Positions 43,680 through 51,959 of a stretch of DNA of 64,000 nucleotides are shown here, piece by piece. Position numbers and translations under genes: made by a program. This stretch comes from Kitasatospora cinereorecta (GTDB taxonomy: Bacteria > Actinomycetota > Actinomycetes > Streptomycetales > Streptomycetaceae): positions 62,001 to 126,000 of the forward strand of contig NZ_JAMZDX010000009.1 in assembly GCF_024172095.1 (NCBI RefSeq), written 5' to 3'. Positions within the stretch are counted from its first letter, which is position 1, and each line of letters starts with the position of its first letter. Below the pieces are notes generated by a model, which was not told the origin of the DNA, searched no databases, and was given only the letters and a program-made list of their open reading frames with translations.

Positions 43680-44717
43680 GTGGCCGACGATGCACCGGAC
43701 CTGCGGCTGTTCACGACGGTCCCGCCGCCGGCGGATCCCGGCGACTACCGGGAGACGGTCCGCCGCGCCGCCCGGCTCGCCGAGGCGGCCGGGTTCACCG
43801 GGGCCCTGGTCTACTCCGACAACAACACCGTCGACCCCTGGGTGGTCGCCCAGGACGTGCTGGAGGCCACCGGGCACCTCGTCCCGCTGGTCGCCCTGCA
43901 GCCCGTCTACCAGCACCCGTACGCCGTCGCCAAGCGGATCGCCACCCTCGGCGCGGTGCACGGGCGGCGGATCGCGCTCAACCTGGTGGCCGGCGCCGCC
44001 GTCGGCGACCTCGCCGCCCTCGGCGACGAGACCGCGCACGACGAGCGCTACGAGCGGCTCACCGAGTACGCGCGGCTGGTCGGCGAGCTGCTGGCCGGCC
44101 GCGGCCCGGTCACCTTCGAGGGCCGCCACTACCGGGTCCGCGCCCTGCCGCTGACTCCCGCGATGCCCGCCCACCTGCTGCCCGAGCTGTACATCTCCGG
44201 CTCCTCCGAGGCCGGCCGCCGGGCCGGCCGGGAGCTCGGCGCCGTCCCGGTCCGCTACCCCGAACCGCCCGGCGCCACCGGGCCCGACGGGTACGCGCAG
44301 CTGCGCGGCGGCGGCGTCCGGATCGGCATCATCGCCCGCGACACCGAGCGCGAGGCGTGGGAGACCGCCCACCGCCGCTTCCCCGCCAGCCGGGCCGGCC
44401 GGATCGCCCAGCTGATGGCCCGTAACGCCTCCGACTCGCACTGGGTGGCCCGGCTCTCCGCCGCCGAGGAGTTCCCCGGCGGCCCGGACAGCCCGTACTG
44501 GATGGGCCCGTTCCGCAGCTACGCGACCTTCTGCCCCTACCTGGTCGGCAGCCACGCCAAGGTCGACCGGGAGGTCGCCCGCTACCTCGACGCCGGCTGC
44601 CGCACCTTCATCATGGACACCGCCCGGGAGGACGCCGACTACGCCGCCACGGCCGCCGTCTTCGACCGCCTGCTGCGCCGCCGTACTGCCGCCGACACCC
44701 AGCCGGTGACCCCGTGA
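43680..44717 (+). CDS. LLM-class FMN monooxygenase (BtrO-like)
   Basis: A 345-residue luciferase-like monooxygenase of the alkanesulfonate-monooxygenase type: DNNTVDPWVVAQDVLEATG, GRRIALNLVAG, LYISGSSEAGRRAGRELG. In butirosin, BtrO with the flavin reductase BtrV hydroxylates C2 of the gamma-Glu-GABA-ACP. Here a flavin reductase follows with a four-base overlap, and btrI/J/K-like genes are in the same cluster, so hydroxylation of a GABA-ACP type substrate is the best guess. GTG 43680 is chosen for the spacing from GAGAGG; ATG 43674 is an alternative. Confidence 0.82.
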   Translation: MADDAPDLRLFTTVPPPADPGDYRETVRRAARLAEAAGFTGALVYSDNNTVDPWVVAQDVLEATGHLVPLVALQPVYQHPYAVAKRIATLGAVHGRRIALNLVAGAAVGDLAALGDETAHDERYERLTEYARLVGELLAGRGPVTFEGRHYRVRALPLTPAMPAHLLPELYISGSSEAGRRAGRELGAVPVRYPEPPGATGPDGYAQLRGGGVRIGIIARDTEREAWETAHRRFPASRAGRIAQLMARNASDSHWVARLSAAEEFPGGPDSPYWMGPFRSYATFCPYLVGSHAKVDREVARYLDAGCRTFIMDTAREDADYAATAAVFDRLLRRRTAADTQPVTP

Positions 44718-45226
44718 GCCCCGGCGCCGAGCCCGCCGTCGGCACCCCGCAGACGCTCGAGGCGGCCGCCCTGCGCCGGGTCTTCGCCGCCTTCCCCACC
44801 GGCGTCACCGCACTGGCCGCCCTGCTCGACGGCGAACCGGTCGGCATGACCGCCTCCTCCTTCGTCTCCGTCTCCCTCGACCCGCCGCTGGTCTCGGTCT
44901 GCGCCGCGCACTCCTCGCTCACCTGGCCCCGGCTGCGCCGGGTGCCCCGGCTCGGGGTCAGCGTGCTCAGCGGGGCGCAGGAGCCGGTCAGCCGCCGGCT
45001 CGCCGCCCCCGGCGGGGAGCGGTTCGCCGGCCTCGACTGGTGGCGCAGCCCCGGCGGGGCGGTGCTGTTCAGCGGCGCCGGGGCCTGGCTCGACTGCTCG
45101 GTCGAGCGGGAGATCGCCGCCGGGGACCACGTCATCGTGCTGCTGCGGGTCCACGCCACCGGCGTCGACCCGCACGTGGCGCCGCTGGTCTTCCACGGCA
45201 GCCGCTACCGCCGCCTCGCCGGATAG
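44714..45226 (+). CDS. Flavin reductase (BtrV-like)
   Basis: A 170-residue flavin-reductase-like protein: FPTGVTALAALLDGEPVGMTASSF and VSLDPPLVSVCAAHSS bind FMN; GDHVIVLLRVHA lies near the C-terminus. It supplies reduced FMN to two-component monooxygenases, here the overlapping upstream LLM enzyme and perhaps also the one at 4539. Confidence 0.9.
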   Translation: MSPGAEPAVGTPQTLEAAALRRVFAAFPTGVTALAALLDGEPVGMTASSFVSVSLDPPLVSVCAAHSSLTWPRLRRVPRLGVSVLSGAQEPVSRRLAAPGGERFAGLDWWRSPGGAVLFSGAGAWLDCSVEREIAAGDHVIVLLRVHATGVDPHVAPLVFHGSRYRRLAG

Positions 45227-45254
45227 CCGCCGGGCCGGGCCCCGTACGTGCCCA

Positions 45255-45330
45255 CCGGATCCCCCCACACCGTCCCCCGGATCCCCGCGCGCCGTCCGCC
45301 GGATCCCCCCAGGTCCGGCGCCGGATCCCG
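45255..45330 (+). repeat. Four CCGGATCCC iterons at exact 22-bp spacing
   Basis: CCGGATCCC starts at 45255, 45277, 45299 and 45321, exactly two helical turns apart, and the core GGATCC is palindromic. The flanks (CCGT before two copies) are also partly shared. Likely a cooperative protein binding array, about 330 bp upstream of the SARP start. Confidence 0.75.
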
Positions 45331-45335
45331 CACAA

Positions 45336-45353
45336 GGGGGCGGTGCCCCCATC
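45336..45353 (+). terminator. Hairpin terminator after flavin reductase
   Basis: GGGGGC-GGT-GCCCCC followed by ATCTTT, 110 bp after the reductase stop and 6 bp after the last iteron. Confidence 0.65.
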
Positions 45354-45649
45354 TTTCGCTCCCCGCCGCCCGCCGGTGCCCCGGGCGGCCGGTCGCATCC
45401 GGTCGCGCACACAGCTCCGGCCGCACCCCGACTTCGCATGTACGGGAACGAGTGGACGACCCGTCGAACGACACACCGACGGGCGCGGCGGTAGGCCGGC
45501 GACCACGACACGGTCCGGATTCAGTGCGCGGCCTCCGGCTGACGCCGGTGCGATGAGCATCCGAATATGGGTGGCACGCCCCGATGCCCGGCCTCCCCGC
45601 AGGTCGGGACCATCGCCGTGGAGCGAGCACCGGCCACCATGGAGGAGCG

Positions 45650-47569
45650 TTGGACGAGCAGGGACCAGGCACAGTGCGATTCGCCGTTCTCGGCCGACTG
45701 CAGGTCGACGTCGGCGGCCGTCCGGTGCCGCTCGGAGCGTTCAAACGGCGACTGGTCCTCGCCATGCTGCTGGTCGGCGCCAACCGACCGGTCTCGTTGG
45801 ACCTGCTCACCGAGGTCGTCTGGCAGGGCGAACCACCGCGCACCGCCCGCAAGAACCTCCAGGTCCACGTCTCCGCCCTGCGCAAACTGCTCGGCGACGA
45901 CGGCGGCGAGGACGAACGGTCCAGGATCGTCCACGACTGCGGCGGCTACCGGCTGCGGGTCGAACGCGCCGAACTCGACGTCCTGCGCTTCCACGACCTC
46001 GCCCGGGCCGGCCGCGCCGCCACCACCGCCGGCGAACCCGGCACCGCCGCCCGCCTGCTCAGACAGGCGCTCGACCTCTGGCGCGGCGACCCCTTCGCCG
46101 ACCTGCACGGCGCACCGCTGATCCGCGCCGAGGCCGAACGCCTCGAGGAACGCTGCCTCGGCAGCTACGAGGACTGGGCCGAAGCCGAACTCGAACCCGG
46201 CGGCACCCCCGCAGCCGTCGCCGAGACCGTCGCCGACCTCGTCGAACGCCACCCCCTGCGCGAACGGCTCCAAGCCGCCCGGATGAAGGCCCTGCACCTG
46301 ATGGGCCGCCAGGCCGAAGCCCTCGCCGGCTACGACGCCTACCGCCAGCGGATGGCCCGCGAACTCGGCCTCGCCCCCAGCCCCGCCCTCGAAGCGCACT
46401 ACCGCGCCATCCTCGCCGCCGGCCGCCTCCGGCCCACCACCACCGCCGCCGCCGACCGCACCGTCCTGCCGCCCGACACCCCCGACTTCACCGGCCGCAC
46501 CCACGAAGTCCGCGAACTGACCCGCCTGCTCGGCCACGGCGGAAACGGCAGTCAGGGCGGCCACGGCGGCGACGGCAGCCACGGCGGCCGCGTCGCCGTC
46601 CTCACCGGCCCCACCGGCATCGGCAAGACCACCCTCGCCGTCCGCGTCGCCCACCTGCTGCGCTCCCACTTCCCCGACGGCCGCGTCCTCACCCGCCCGC
46701 GCACCGCCGACGGCTCACCCTGGCCCTGGGAGACCGCCATCGCCGAACTCGTCCGCCTCGCCGGCCTGCCCGGACCACCCGCCGACGACCCCCGCCAGAA
46801 CCTCGCCCGCTGGCACGCCTGGCTCGGCCGCCGCCGCGTCCTGCTGATCCTCGACGACGTCCCCGACGAAGCCCTCGCCCGCGTCCTGCTCCCCGCCGAA
46901 GGCGGCAGCGCCGCCCTCGTCACCTCCCGCACCCACCTGGCCGGCCTCGCCCCCGTCCACCGGATCGAACTGCCGCCCTACACCCCCGCCGAAGCACTCG
47001 ACCTGCTCGGCCGGATCATCGGACCCGAACCCGCCCGGCGCGACCCCCGCGCCGCCCAGGAGCTCGTCGCCGCCTGCGGACACCTGCCCCTCGCCGTCCG
47101 CGCCGGCGGCCTCAAGCTCGCCGCGCTTCGCCACCTCACCCTGCGCGAATTCGCCGACCGGCTCGCCGACCCCGCCGCCGTCCTCGACGAACTCGCCGCA
47201 GGCGACATCACCGTCCGCGCCGCGCTCGCCCTCGGCTGGCGCGACCTGCCGCCCACCGGCCGCACCGCCGTACGCCGCCTCGCCCGCCACCCCCTCGGCC
47301 GGCCGTTCGGCCTCCGCGAGGCCGCCCGGCTGCTCGGCTGCCAGGCACCCACCGCCCTGCGCCAGTTGGAGGCCCTGATCGGCGCAGGCCTGATCACCTC
47401 CCCCCGTCCCGAAACCCCCGGCGAGACCCCCCTCTACCACCTGCCGCGCCTGCTCCACCTCTACGCCCGCGAACACCCGGCACCCGCCCGCGCCCGCGCC
47501 GCCCGCCCGGCCCGCCGCACACCCCCCGTCACCGAAGCGAGCACACCGGCCGCCTGGGCCCTGAACTGA
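45650..47569 (+). CDS. SARP/AfsR-family transcriptional activator
   Basis: A 639-residue protein. Residues 5-100 form the OmpR-type winged helix (FAVLGRLQVDVGGRPVPLG, LVLAMLLVGANRPVSLDLL), residues 105-255 the bacterial transcriptional activation domain (LMGRQAEALAGYDAYRQ...ELGLAPSPAL), then a Gly-rich linker with HGG repeats (about 300-320) and an NB-ARC ATPase: TGPTGIGKTTLAV, RRVLLILDDVP, TSRTHLAGL. No TPR tail. SARPs bind direct heptameric repeats near -35 and activate clusters; the shared operators at A, B and C are candidates. TTG 45650 is chosen for GGAGGAG upstream. Confidence 0.9.
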   Translation: MDEQGPGTVRFAVLGRLQVDVGGRPVPLGAFKRRLVLAMLLVGANRPVSLDLLTEVVWQGEPPRTARKNLQVHVSALRKLLGDDGGEDERSRIVHDCGGYRLRVERAELDVLRFHDLARAGRAATTAGEPGTAARLLRQALDLWRGDPFADLHGAPLIRAEAERLEERCLGSYEDWAEAELEPGGTPAAVAETVADLVERHPLRERLQAARMKALHLMGRQAEALAGYDAYRQRMARELGLAPSPALEAHYRAILAAGRLRPTTTAAADRTVLPPDTPDFTGRTHEVRELTRLLGHGGNGSQGGHGGDGSHGGRVAVLTGPTGIGKTTLAVRVAHLLRSHFPDGRVLTRPRTADGSPWPWETAIAELVRLAGLPGPPADDPRQNLARWHAWLGRRRVLLILDDVPDEALARVLLPAEGGSAALVTSRTHLAGLAPVHRIELPPYTPAEALDLLGRIIGPEPARRDPRAAQELVAACGHLPLAVRAGGLKLAALRHLTLREFADRLADPAAVLDELAAGDITVRAALALGWRDLPPTGRTAVRRLARHPLGRPFGLREAARLLGCQAPTALRQLEALIGAGLITSPRPETPGETPLYHLPRLLHLYAREHPAPARARAARPARRTPPVTEASTPAAWALN

Positions 47570-47578
47570 TCGGGTTGT

Positions 47579-47594
47579 TGAGTAGGAGTACTCA
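47579..47594. promoter_or_regulatory. Perfect palindrome TGAGTA-GGAG-TACTCA
   Basis: A 16-bp dyad lies just after the SARP stop and 86 bp before the small membrane protein start. Operator-like; the binding protein is unknown. Confidence 0.5.
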
Positions 47595-47679
47595 TGCGCG
47601 GCGGTCCGAGCGGCGGGCAGGGTGGGGGCGTCGGGCAGCCGCCCGCGTCCCGCCAGGCCGTCCGACCCGAGGTGATCAC

Positions 47680-48063
47680 GTGAACGCTCCGACCGGCTAC
47701 GGCCCGCCGCCCGCGTACGGCCCGCCGCCGCGCCGTCCTTCGGAGATCGCGTTCGGAGTCGTCTCGGGGCTGCTCATCCTCGGCGCGGGTGTGGTCAACG
47801 CGGGCCTGCTGTTCGTGATGTGCTTCCTCCCCGACGGCTGCGGGTCCTCCTCCACGACGCTGAGCAAGCGCTTCTGCGACGGGACCGGCTACCTGGAGGT
47901 GCTCGCGGCCCCCTGGATCTCGCTGGTCACCGCCCTGCTGGTGGCCGGGCTCGTCGCCCTGCCCGCCCGCCGCCACGGCCGGACGCCATGGTCGGCCCTG
48001 CTCCCCGCCGTGCTCATCCACGCGGCCGGCCTCGCCTTCGTCTACTTCTTCATCGCCGGATAG
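47680..48063 (+). CDS. Small Pro-rich membrane protein, unknown function
   Basis: A 127-residue protein: a YGPPPAYGPPPRRP leader, a helix at about 25-48 (FGVVSGLLILGAGVVNAGLL), a Cys-containing loop (CFLPDGCGSS and RFCDG), and two further helices at about 80-95 and 105-125. GTG 47680 is preceded by GAGGTGATCAC. Function not recognised. Probably outside the biosynthetic cluster. Confidence 0.75.
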   Translation: MNAPTGYGPPPAYGPPPRRPSEIAFGVVSGLLILGAGVVNAGLLFVMCFLPDGCGSSSTTLSKRFCDGTGYLEVLAAPWISLVTALLVAGLVALPARRHGRTPWSALLPAVLIHAAGLAFVYFFIAG

Positions 48064-48108
48064 GCCGACGAAGGCCAGGTGGGGAGCTGGGCGGCCGTGG
48101 TGGGAGCG

Positions 48109-49590
48109 TCAGTGGTGCGGCGGCGTCGGTTGCTGCCCGGGTCGGGCCGAGAGGGTGTGCGGGACCTGGCTCTCGGTGCCCGGCTCGACGATCACGAACT
48201 GGCCCATCATCCCCGCGTCCTCGTGGCGCAGGATGTGGCAGTGGTACATGTACGGCGAGGACGGGTCGGTGTCCCGGCCGAACTGCACGGCGAGCCGCAC
48301 CTTGGACCGGACCGGTACGTAGACCGTGTCCTTGTGGCCGCTCGCGTGCGCCGGAGGCGCCGCGCCGTTCACGTCCAGGACCTGGAAGGCCACCTCGTGG
48401 ATGTGGAAGTTGTGGGCGAAGCCGCTCCCGTCCACCTCCCAGATCTCGACGGCGCCCGCCGGGACGACCTCGTCGATCCGGTCCATGTCCATCGGCCGGC
48501 CGTTGATCGAGTCCCGGCCGCCGAGCGCGAAGGTGCGCAGCCGGGCGCCGGCCGGCGGGACGATCGCCGGGAGCGTCGCCGGGTGCGCGGGCAGCGCAGG
48601 TGACGGCTTGAGCCCCGTCGCGGCGACGAACCGCACCAGGTCGAAGTCGCCCTTGGCGAGGTCCACCCCGTTGTCGAGTGTGCGCAGCACGACATCGTCG
48701 CCGGGTGCGAACCCCACCACCACCTCGGCCCGCTCACCCGGCGTCAGCACCAGCTGATCGACCTCCACCGGCGCGCCGAGCAGCCCGCCGTCGTTGCCGA
48801 CCACGTGGAAGCGGCGCCGGTCCGCGAAGGTCAGATTGAACATCCGGGCCTGGGCGCCGTTGAGGATCCGCAGCCGGACCCGCTGGGTGGTCACGTCGAA
48901 GCGGGGGTTCCAGACGCCGTTGACCAGCATGTGGTCGCCCAGGATGCCGTAGATCCCCCGCAGCGGATCGCCGCTGAACGAGCCGTCGGCGGCGAACTCC
49001 TTGTCCTGCAGCACCAGTGGCACGTCGTCGACCCCGTACGCCGCCGGCAGCCCGTGGTCCTCGGCGTCGTCCACGATGAACAGCCCGGCCAGGCCGCGGT
49101 AGACGTGCTGGGCGGTAGTGCCGTGCGGGTGCGGGTGGTACCAGGCGGTGGTCGCCGGCTGGTCGAGCGTCCAGGCGGGGTTCCAGACGGCGCCCGGCTG
49201 GATCAGCTGGTGCGGCCCGCCGTCCATCGCGGCCGGTACGCGGATCCCGTGCCAGTGCACGGTGCTGGCCTCAGGCAGCCCGTTGCGGACCGTCATCCGG
49301 ATCACGTCGCCGCGACCCGCCCGCAGGGTCGGGCCGAGGAAGGCGCCGTTGAAGCCCCAGGTGGGCGTCTGCTGCCCGGGCAGGATCATGGTGCGGCCGG
49401 TCTGCATGGCGAGCTCGAAGTGCCGCGCACCGTCACCGTCCAGCGGGGGAGCCAGCAGCGGCGGCACGAACAGCGGAGTGGCCATAACGGCGCCGGGCGG
49501 CGGCTCCAGCCGCTCGCCGGAGCGGGAGCCGCAGGCCGCGGCTACGCCGGAGAGCGCCGCGAGGGAGAGGAAGTTCCGTCGGTTCACCAT
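48109..49590 (-). CDS. Multicopper oxidase, Tat/lipoprotein-exported
   Basis: A 493-residue three-cupredoxin oxidase. N-terminus has RRNFLSLAALSGVAAACGS: a twin-Arg followed by a lipobox-like AAAC. Copper motifs are HWHG (T2/T3), WYHPHPHG, HNFHIHEVAFQV and the C-terminal HCHILRHEDAGMMG with the T1 Cys. CueO-like and spore-coat-laccase-like proteins share this layout. It oxidises Cu(I), phenols or metal ions outside the cell. The CueO Met-rich insert is not seen. Confidence 0.9.
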   Translation of the reverse strand: MVNRRNFLSLAALSGVAAACGSRSGERLEPPPGAVMATPLFVPPLLAPPLDGDGARHFELAMQTGRTMILPGQQTPTWGFNGAFLGPTLRAGRGDVIRMTVRNGLPEASTVHWHGIRVPAAMDGGPHQLIQPGAVWNPAWTLDQPATTAWYHPHPHGTTAQHVYRGLAGLFIVDDAEDHGLPAAYGVDDVPLVLQDKEFAADGSFSGDPLRGIYGILGDHMLVNGVWNPRFDVTTQRVRLRILNGAQARMFNLTFADRRRFHVVGNDGGLLGAPVEVDQLVLTPGERAEVVVGFAPGDDVVLRTLDNGVDLAKGDFDLVRFVAATGLKPSPALPAHPATLPAIVPPAGARLRTFALGGRDSINGRPMDMDRIDEVVPAGAVEIWEVDGSGFAHNFHIHEVAFQVLDVNGAAPPAHASGHKDTVYVPVRSKVRLAVQFGRDTDPSSPYMYHCHILRHEDAGMMGQFVIVEPGTESQVPHTLSARPGQQPTPPHH

Positions 49591-49684
49591 CGCTGACTGT
49601 AGCGGCACGGTGGCCGTGAGTGGCTGAATGGCAGGGCCGGTTTCGCGCGCGTGCCGCGGGGGTGGCACGGGGGTGGCACGAGGC

Positions 49685-49720
49685 GGCCGCCCTCCGCCGT
49701 GCGGGACGGGGAGGGCGGCC
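49685..49720 (-). terminator. Hairpin terminator after transglycosylase
   Basis: GGCCGCCCTCC pairs with GGAGGGCGGCC, an 11-bp perfect stem between the transglycosylase stop (49735, minus strand) and the oxidase start. Confidence 0.75.
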
Positions 49721-49734
49721 GGCCGGGGGTCAGG

Positions 49735-50937
49735 TCAGCGGTGCTGGGCGGACGGGGACGGCGTCGGGGACGGCGAGGCGGAGGTGCTCGGGGAGGGGGA
49801 GGGGCAGCCCAGCGTCGGCGAGCCGGACGGGCTCGGGGAGGGCGAGGCGGTAGCGGCCGACGGCGAGGGCGAAGCCGCCGCGCTCGGCGTGGCCGTCGGG
49901 GAGGCCGAACCGCTCGGCGCCGCCGACGGTGTGGCCGTCGGGGAGGGGCAGCCGGACGGCGTACCGCTCGGCGTCGGGGACGGCGACGGCGTGGGGTGGG
50001 TCGGCGAGGCGGAGGCCGAGGGGGACGGGGTCGTCGCGCCGGTACCGGCGGTCGGACTCGGCGAGGGCTTCGGCGCGGGCGCCGGGGCGGACGGCGAGGG
50101 CGACGGCGAGGGAGAGGGCGAGGCCGGGCGCGCGACCGCGTCGGCGACGGCCGACGTACCGGTCTGGAAGTGCACCATCCAGGACCGGACCGTGCGCAGG
50201 TACTCGGTGGAGTTGTTGTACCCGAGGACGGCCCGGTCGAGCTGCGCCGGCACGGACAGGTCCCGGCCGCCCGCGCAGAGGTAGCGGCCGGCGGCCAGCG
50301 CGGCGTCCCAGATGTTGTTCGGGTCGTTGCGGCCGTCGCCGTTGCCGTCCGCGCCCCACACCGCCCAGGTGGAGGGGATGAACTGCATCGGGCCGACGGC
50401 CCGGTCCCACACCGCGCTGCCGTCGTACCGGCCGCCGTCGGTGTCGGCGATGGCGGCGAACCCGTTCCCGTCCAGCACCGGCCCGAGGATCGGCGTGTAC
50501 GTGGTGCCGGCGGCGTCCACCCGTCCGCCGTCGGCCTGGCCGGACTCCACTTGGCCGATCCCGGCGAGCAGCTGCCACGGCAGGTGGCAGCCGGGGGTCG
50601 ACGCGGCGAGGGCGGCCTCCGCCTTGCGGTAGGCGTCGAACACGGTGGACGGCAGCCGAGCCCCGCCGGTCGCCTGGAGGACGGACGATTCCGCGCCGGG
50701 GCCGGGGGTCGAGACCGCCGTCACGGGCGGCTGCGCGAGCTCCTTGGCGCCTCCGCCGTCCAGCGGAGTCCCGCCGTACGGCAGGGCGGTCGCAGCCGCG
50801 GGGTCCTCCGCGTAGGAGGTCAACCCGTCGGCGTCCGGTGCCGGCGACGCCAGGGGCGCCGTCGGCGCCGTCACGGCGGCCAGCGTCACCATCACCCCTG
50901 CCGCCTGCAGCAGCACTCGCTTACCTATTCGCCCCAC
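49735..50937 (-). CDS. Secreted lytic transglycosylase with Ser/Pro-rich tail
   Basis: A 400-residue protein. Signal peptide in residues 1-31 (RVLLQAAGVMVTLAAVTAPTAP). Catalytic domain about 95-265: PWQLLAGIGQVESGQA holds the likely catalytic Glu, AVGPMQFIPSTWAVWGADGNGD is typical of the MltB/SLT_2 type, and AVLGYNNSTEYLRTV follows. Residues about 270-400 are a low-complexity SPSPS / PTATPSA tail, probably a cell-wall-spanning or glycosylated region. It cleaves peptidoglycan glycan strands. Unrelated to the cluster. Confidence 0.9.
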   Translation of the reverse strand: MGRIGKRVLLQAAGVMVTLAAVTAPTAPLASPAPDADGLTSYAEDPAAATALPYGGTPLDGGGAKELAQPPVTAVSTPGPGAESSVLQATGGARLPSTVFDAYRKAEAALAASTPGCHLPWQLLAGIGQVESGQADGGRVDAAGTTYTPILGPVLDGNGFAAIADTDGGRYDGSAVWDRAVGPMQFIPSTWAVWGADGNGDGRNDPNNIWDAALAAGRYLCAGGRDLSVPAQLDRAVLGYNNSTEYLRTVRSWMVHFQTGTSAVADAVARPASPSPSPSPSPSAPAPAPKPSPSPTAGTGATTPSPSASASPTHPTPSPSPTPSGTPSGCPSPTATPSAAPSGSASPTATPSAAASPSPSAATASPSPSPSGSPTLGCPSPSPSTSASPSPTPSPSAQHR

Positions 50938-51012
50938 CGTTCGGGCTCCCTTCAGTGGATCTTGCGGCCAGTCCTTGGACGAACGGACGGCGGTTCAGGT
51001 TCCACTGTGGGG

Positions 51013-51044
51013 ACGTCGATTCGGGAGGCGGCCGAAGTCGACGT
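51013..51044 (-). terminator. Hairpin downstream of arsC
   Basis: ACGTCGATTCGG and CCGAAGTCGACGT form a stem with one bulge, 54 bp after the arsC stop on the minus strand. Confidence 0.6.
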
Positions 51045-51097
51045 CGGGGTGGTGGAGTTGACACGGCATTCGGTCCGGCTCCACCCGCCCCGGTCTG

Positions 51098-51526
51098 TCA
51101 GCTGTTGTCCCCGGAGCGGGCCTTGGTGTCGATCTCGGCGATCAGGCCCTCGATCAGGCCCTTGATCTCGTCGCGGATCGGGCGGACGGCCTCGACGCCC
51201 TGGCCGGCCGGGTCGTCCAGCTTCCAGTCGAGGTACGTCTTGCCGGGGAAGTACGGGCAGGCGTCGCCGCAGCCCATGGTGATCACGTAGTCGGACGCCT
51301 GGACGGCCTCGGTGGTGAGGATCTTCGGCTTCTGGTCGGAGATGTCGATGCCGAGCTCGGCCATGGCGGCGACGGCGGAGGGGTTGACCTGGTCGCCGGG
51401 CATGGAGCCGGCGGAGCGGACCTCGACGCGGTCGCCGGCGAGGTGGGTGAGGAAGCCCGCGGCCATCTGGGAGCGGCCGGCGTTGTGGATGCAGACGAAC
51501 AGCACGGAGGCGAGCGGCGCGGTCAT
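51098..51526 (-). CDS. arsC: Arsenate reductase, low-MW phosphatase type
   Basis: A 142-residue protein. VLFVCIHNAGRSQMAAG is the CX5R anion loop, SAGSMPG follows, and TMGCGDACPYFPG holds the redox Cys pair and the Asp-Pro-type loop of thiol-linked arsenate reductases. It reduces arsenate to arsenite with thioredoxin or mycothiol. Divergent from arsR at 51601. Confidence 0.93.
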   Translation of the reverse strand: MTAPLASVLFVCIHNAGRSQMAAGFLTHLAGDRVEVRSAGSMPGDQVNPSAVAAMAELGIDISDQKPKILTTEAVQASDYVITMGCGDACPYFPGKTYLDWKLDDPAGQGVEAVRPIRDEIKGLIEGLIAEIDTKARSGDNS

Positions 51527-51600
51527 GCGGGGTGTCCTTCGGTGGGCAGGGCGGGCGCGGGCTGGTGCCCGGCGGCACAGGGCGGGTAACGTATCACTCC

Positions 51601-51906
51601 ATGGTGACGTCAGTCGACAGTGATGTGTTGAAGGCCCTCTCCGATCCCCTGCGGATGCAGATCGTCCGGCTCCTCGCCCGCGAGGCGCTGTGCACGACCC
51701 ATCTGGTGGAGGAGACCGGGGCCAGACAGACCAACCTGTCGAACCACCTCAAGGCGCTGAGGGACGCCGGGCTCGTGGACACCGAGCCGTGCGGGCGCTT
51801 CACCTACTACTCGCTCCGACCGGAGGCCGTCGAGGCCCTGGCCGGAGAACTCGCGAAGCTGGCCGCCACCGCCCGTGAGGCAGCAGGCCGCAAGCGGTCC
51901 TGCTGA
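51601..51906 (+). CDS. arsR: ArsR-family repressor
   Basis: A 101-residue winged-helix protein: ALSDPLRMQIVRLLA, LVEETGARQTNLSNHLKALRDAGLV, and the wing GRFTYYSL. A single Cys in ALCTTHLVEE and a C-terminal KRSC could bind As(III). Start ATG 51601. It is followed after 53 bp by the aqpS-like gene and is divergent from arsC, so it probably controls both directions. Confidence 0.9.
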   Translation: MVTSVDSDVLKALSDPLRMQIVRLLAREALCTTHLVEETGARQTNLSNHLKALRDAGLVDTEPCGRFTYYSLRPEAVEALAGELAKLAATAREAAGRKRSC

Positions 51907-51959
51907 GACCCACCCAGCCCCCGACGGCGGCCTCACCCCGCCCTGCAAGAGGAGTGTCC

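Larger units (their letters stand above)
45227..45649. other. Non-coding region before SARP gene
   Basis: Contains four CCGGATCCC repeats at 22-bp spacing (45255-45330) and a terminator hairpin (45336-45353). Between 45360 and 45649 I see no convincing gene. No copy of the A/B/C operator element is present. Confidence 0.7.
4539..47569. other. NRPS-type biosynthetic gene cluster (proposed extent)
   Basis: Proposed limits run from the LLM oxidoreductase gene to the SARP regulator. Gene blocks: minus operon 15762-4539 (precursor and ACP pathway), plus operon 15931-18511 (C, ACP, amino acid ligase), minus block 24719-18562 (hydroxylase, ABC exporter, regulator), plus operon 24940-37006 (TEs and NRPS), MFS 37088, minus operon 43463-38448 (C and ATP-grasps), plus pair 43680-45226 (monooxygenase and reductase), SARP 45650. 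Repeated operator elements tie the three divergent promoter regions together. The boundary genes are inferred from function, not proven. Confidence 0.85.

Noticed and set aside
45255..45330. Possible CRISPR array
   Set aside because: Repeat core is only 9 bases with 13-base intervals and partly shared flanks; no cas genes. Iterons fit better.
45040..48063. A very long plus-strand frame rich in Arg and Pro across the SARP gene
   Set aside because: Wrong-frame reading of the flavin reductase and SARP genes; only its last 127 codons (47680-48063) are a credible gene.
49591..49640. tRNA-like sequence near the oxidase start
   Set aside because: No cloverleaf could be drawn and no T-loop consensus is present.
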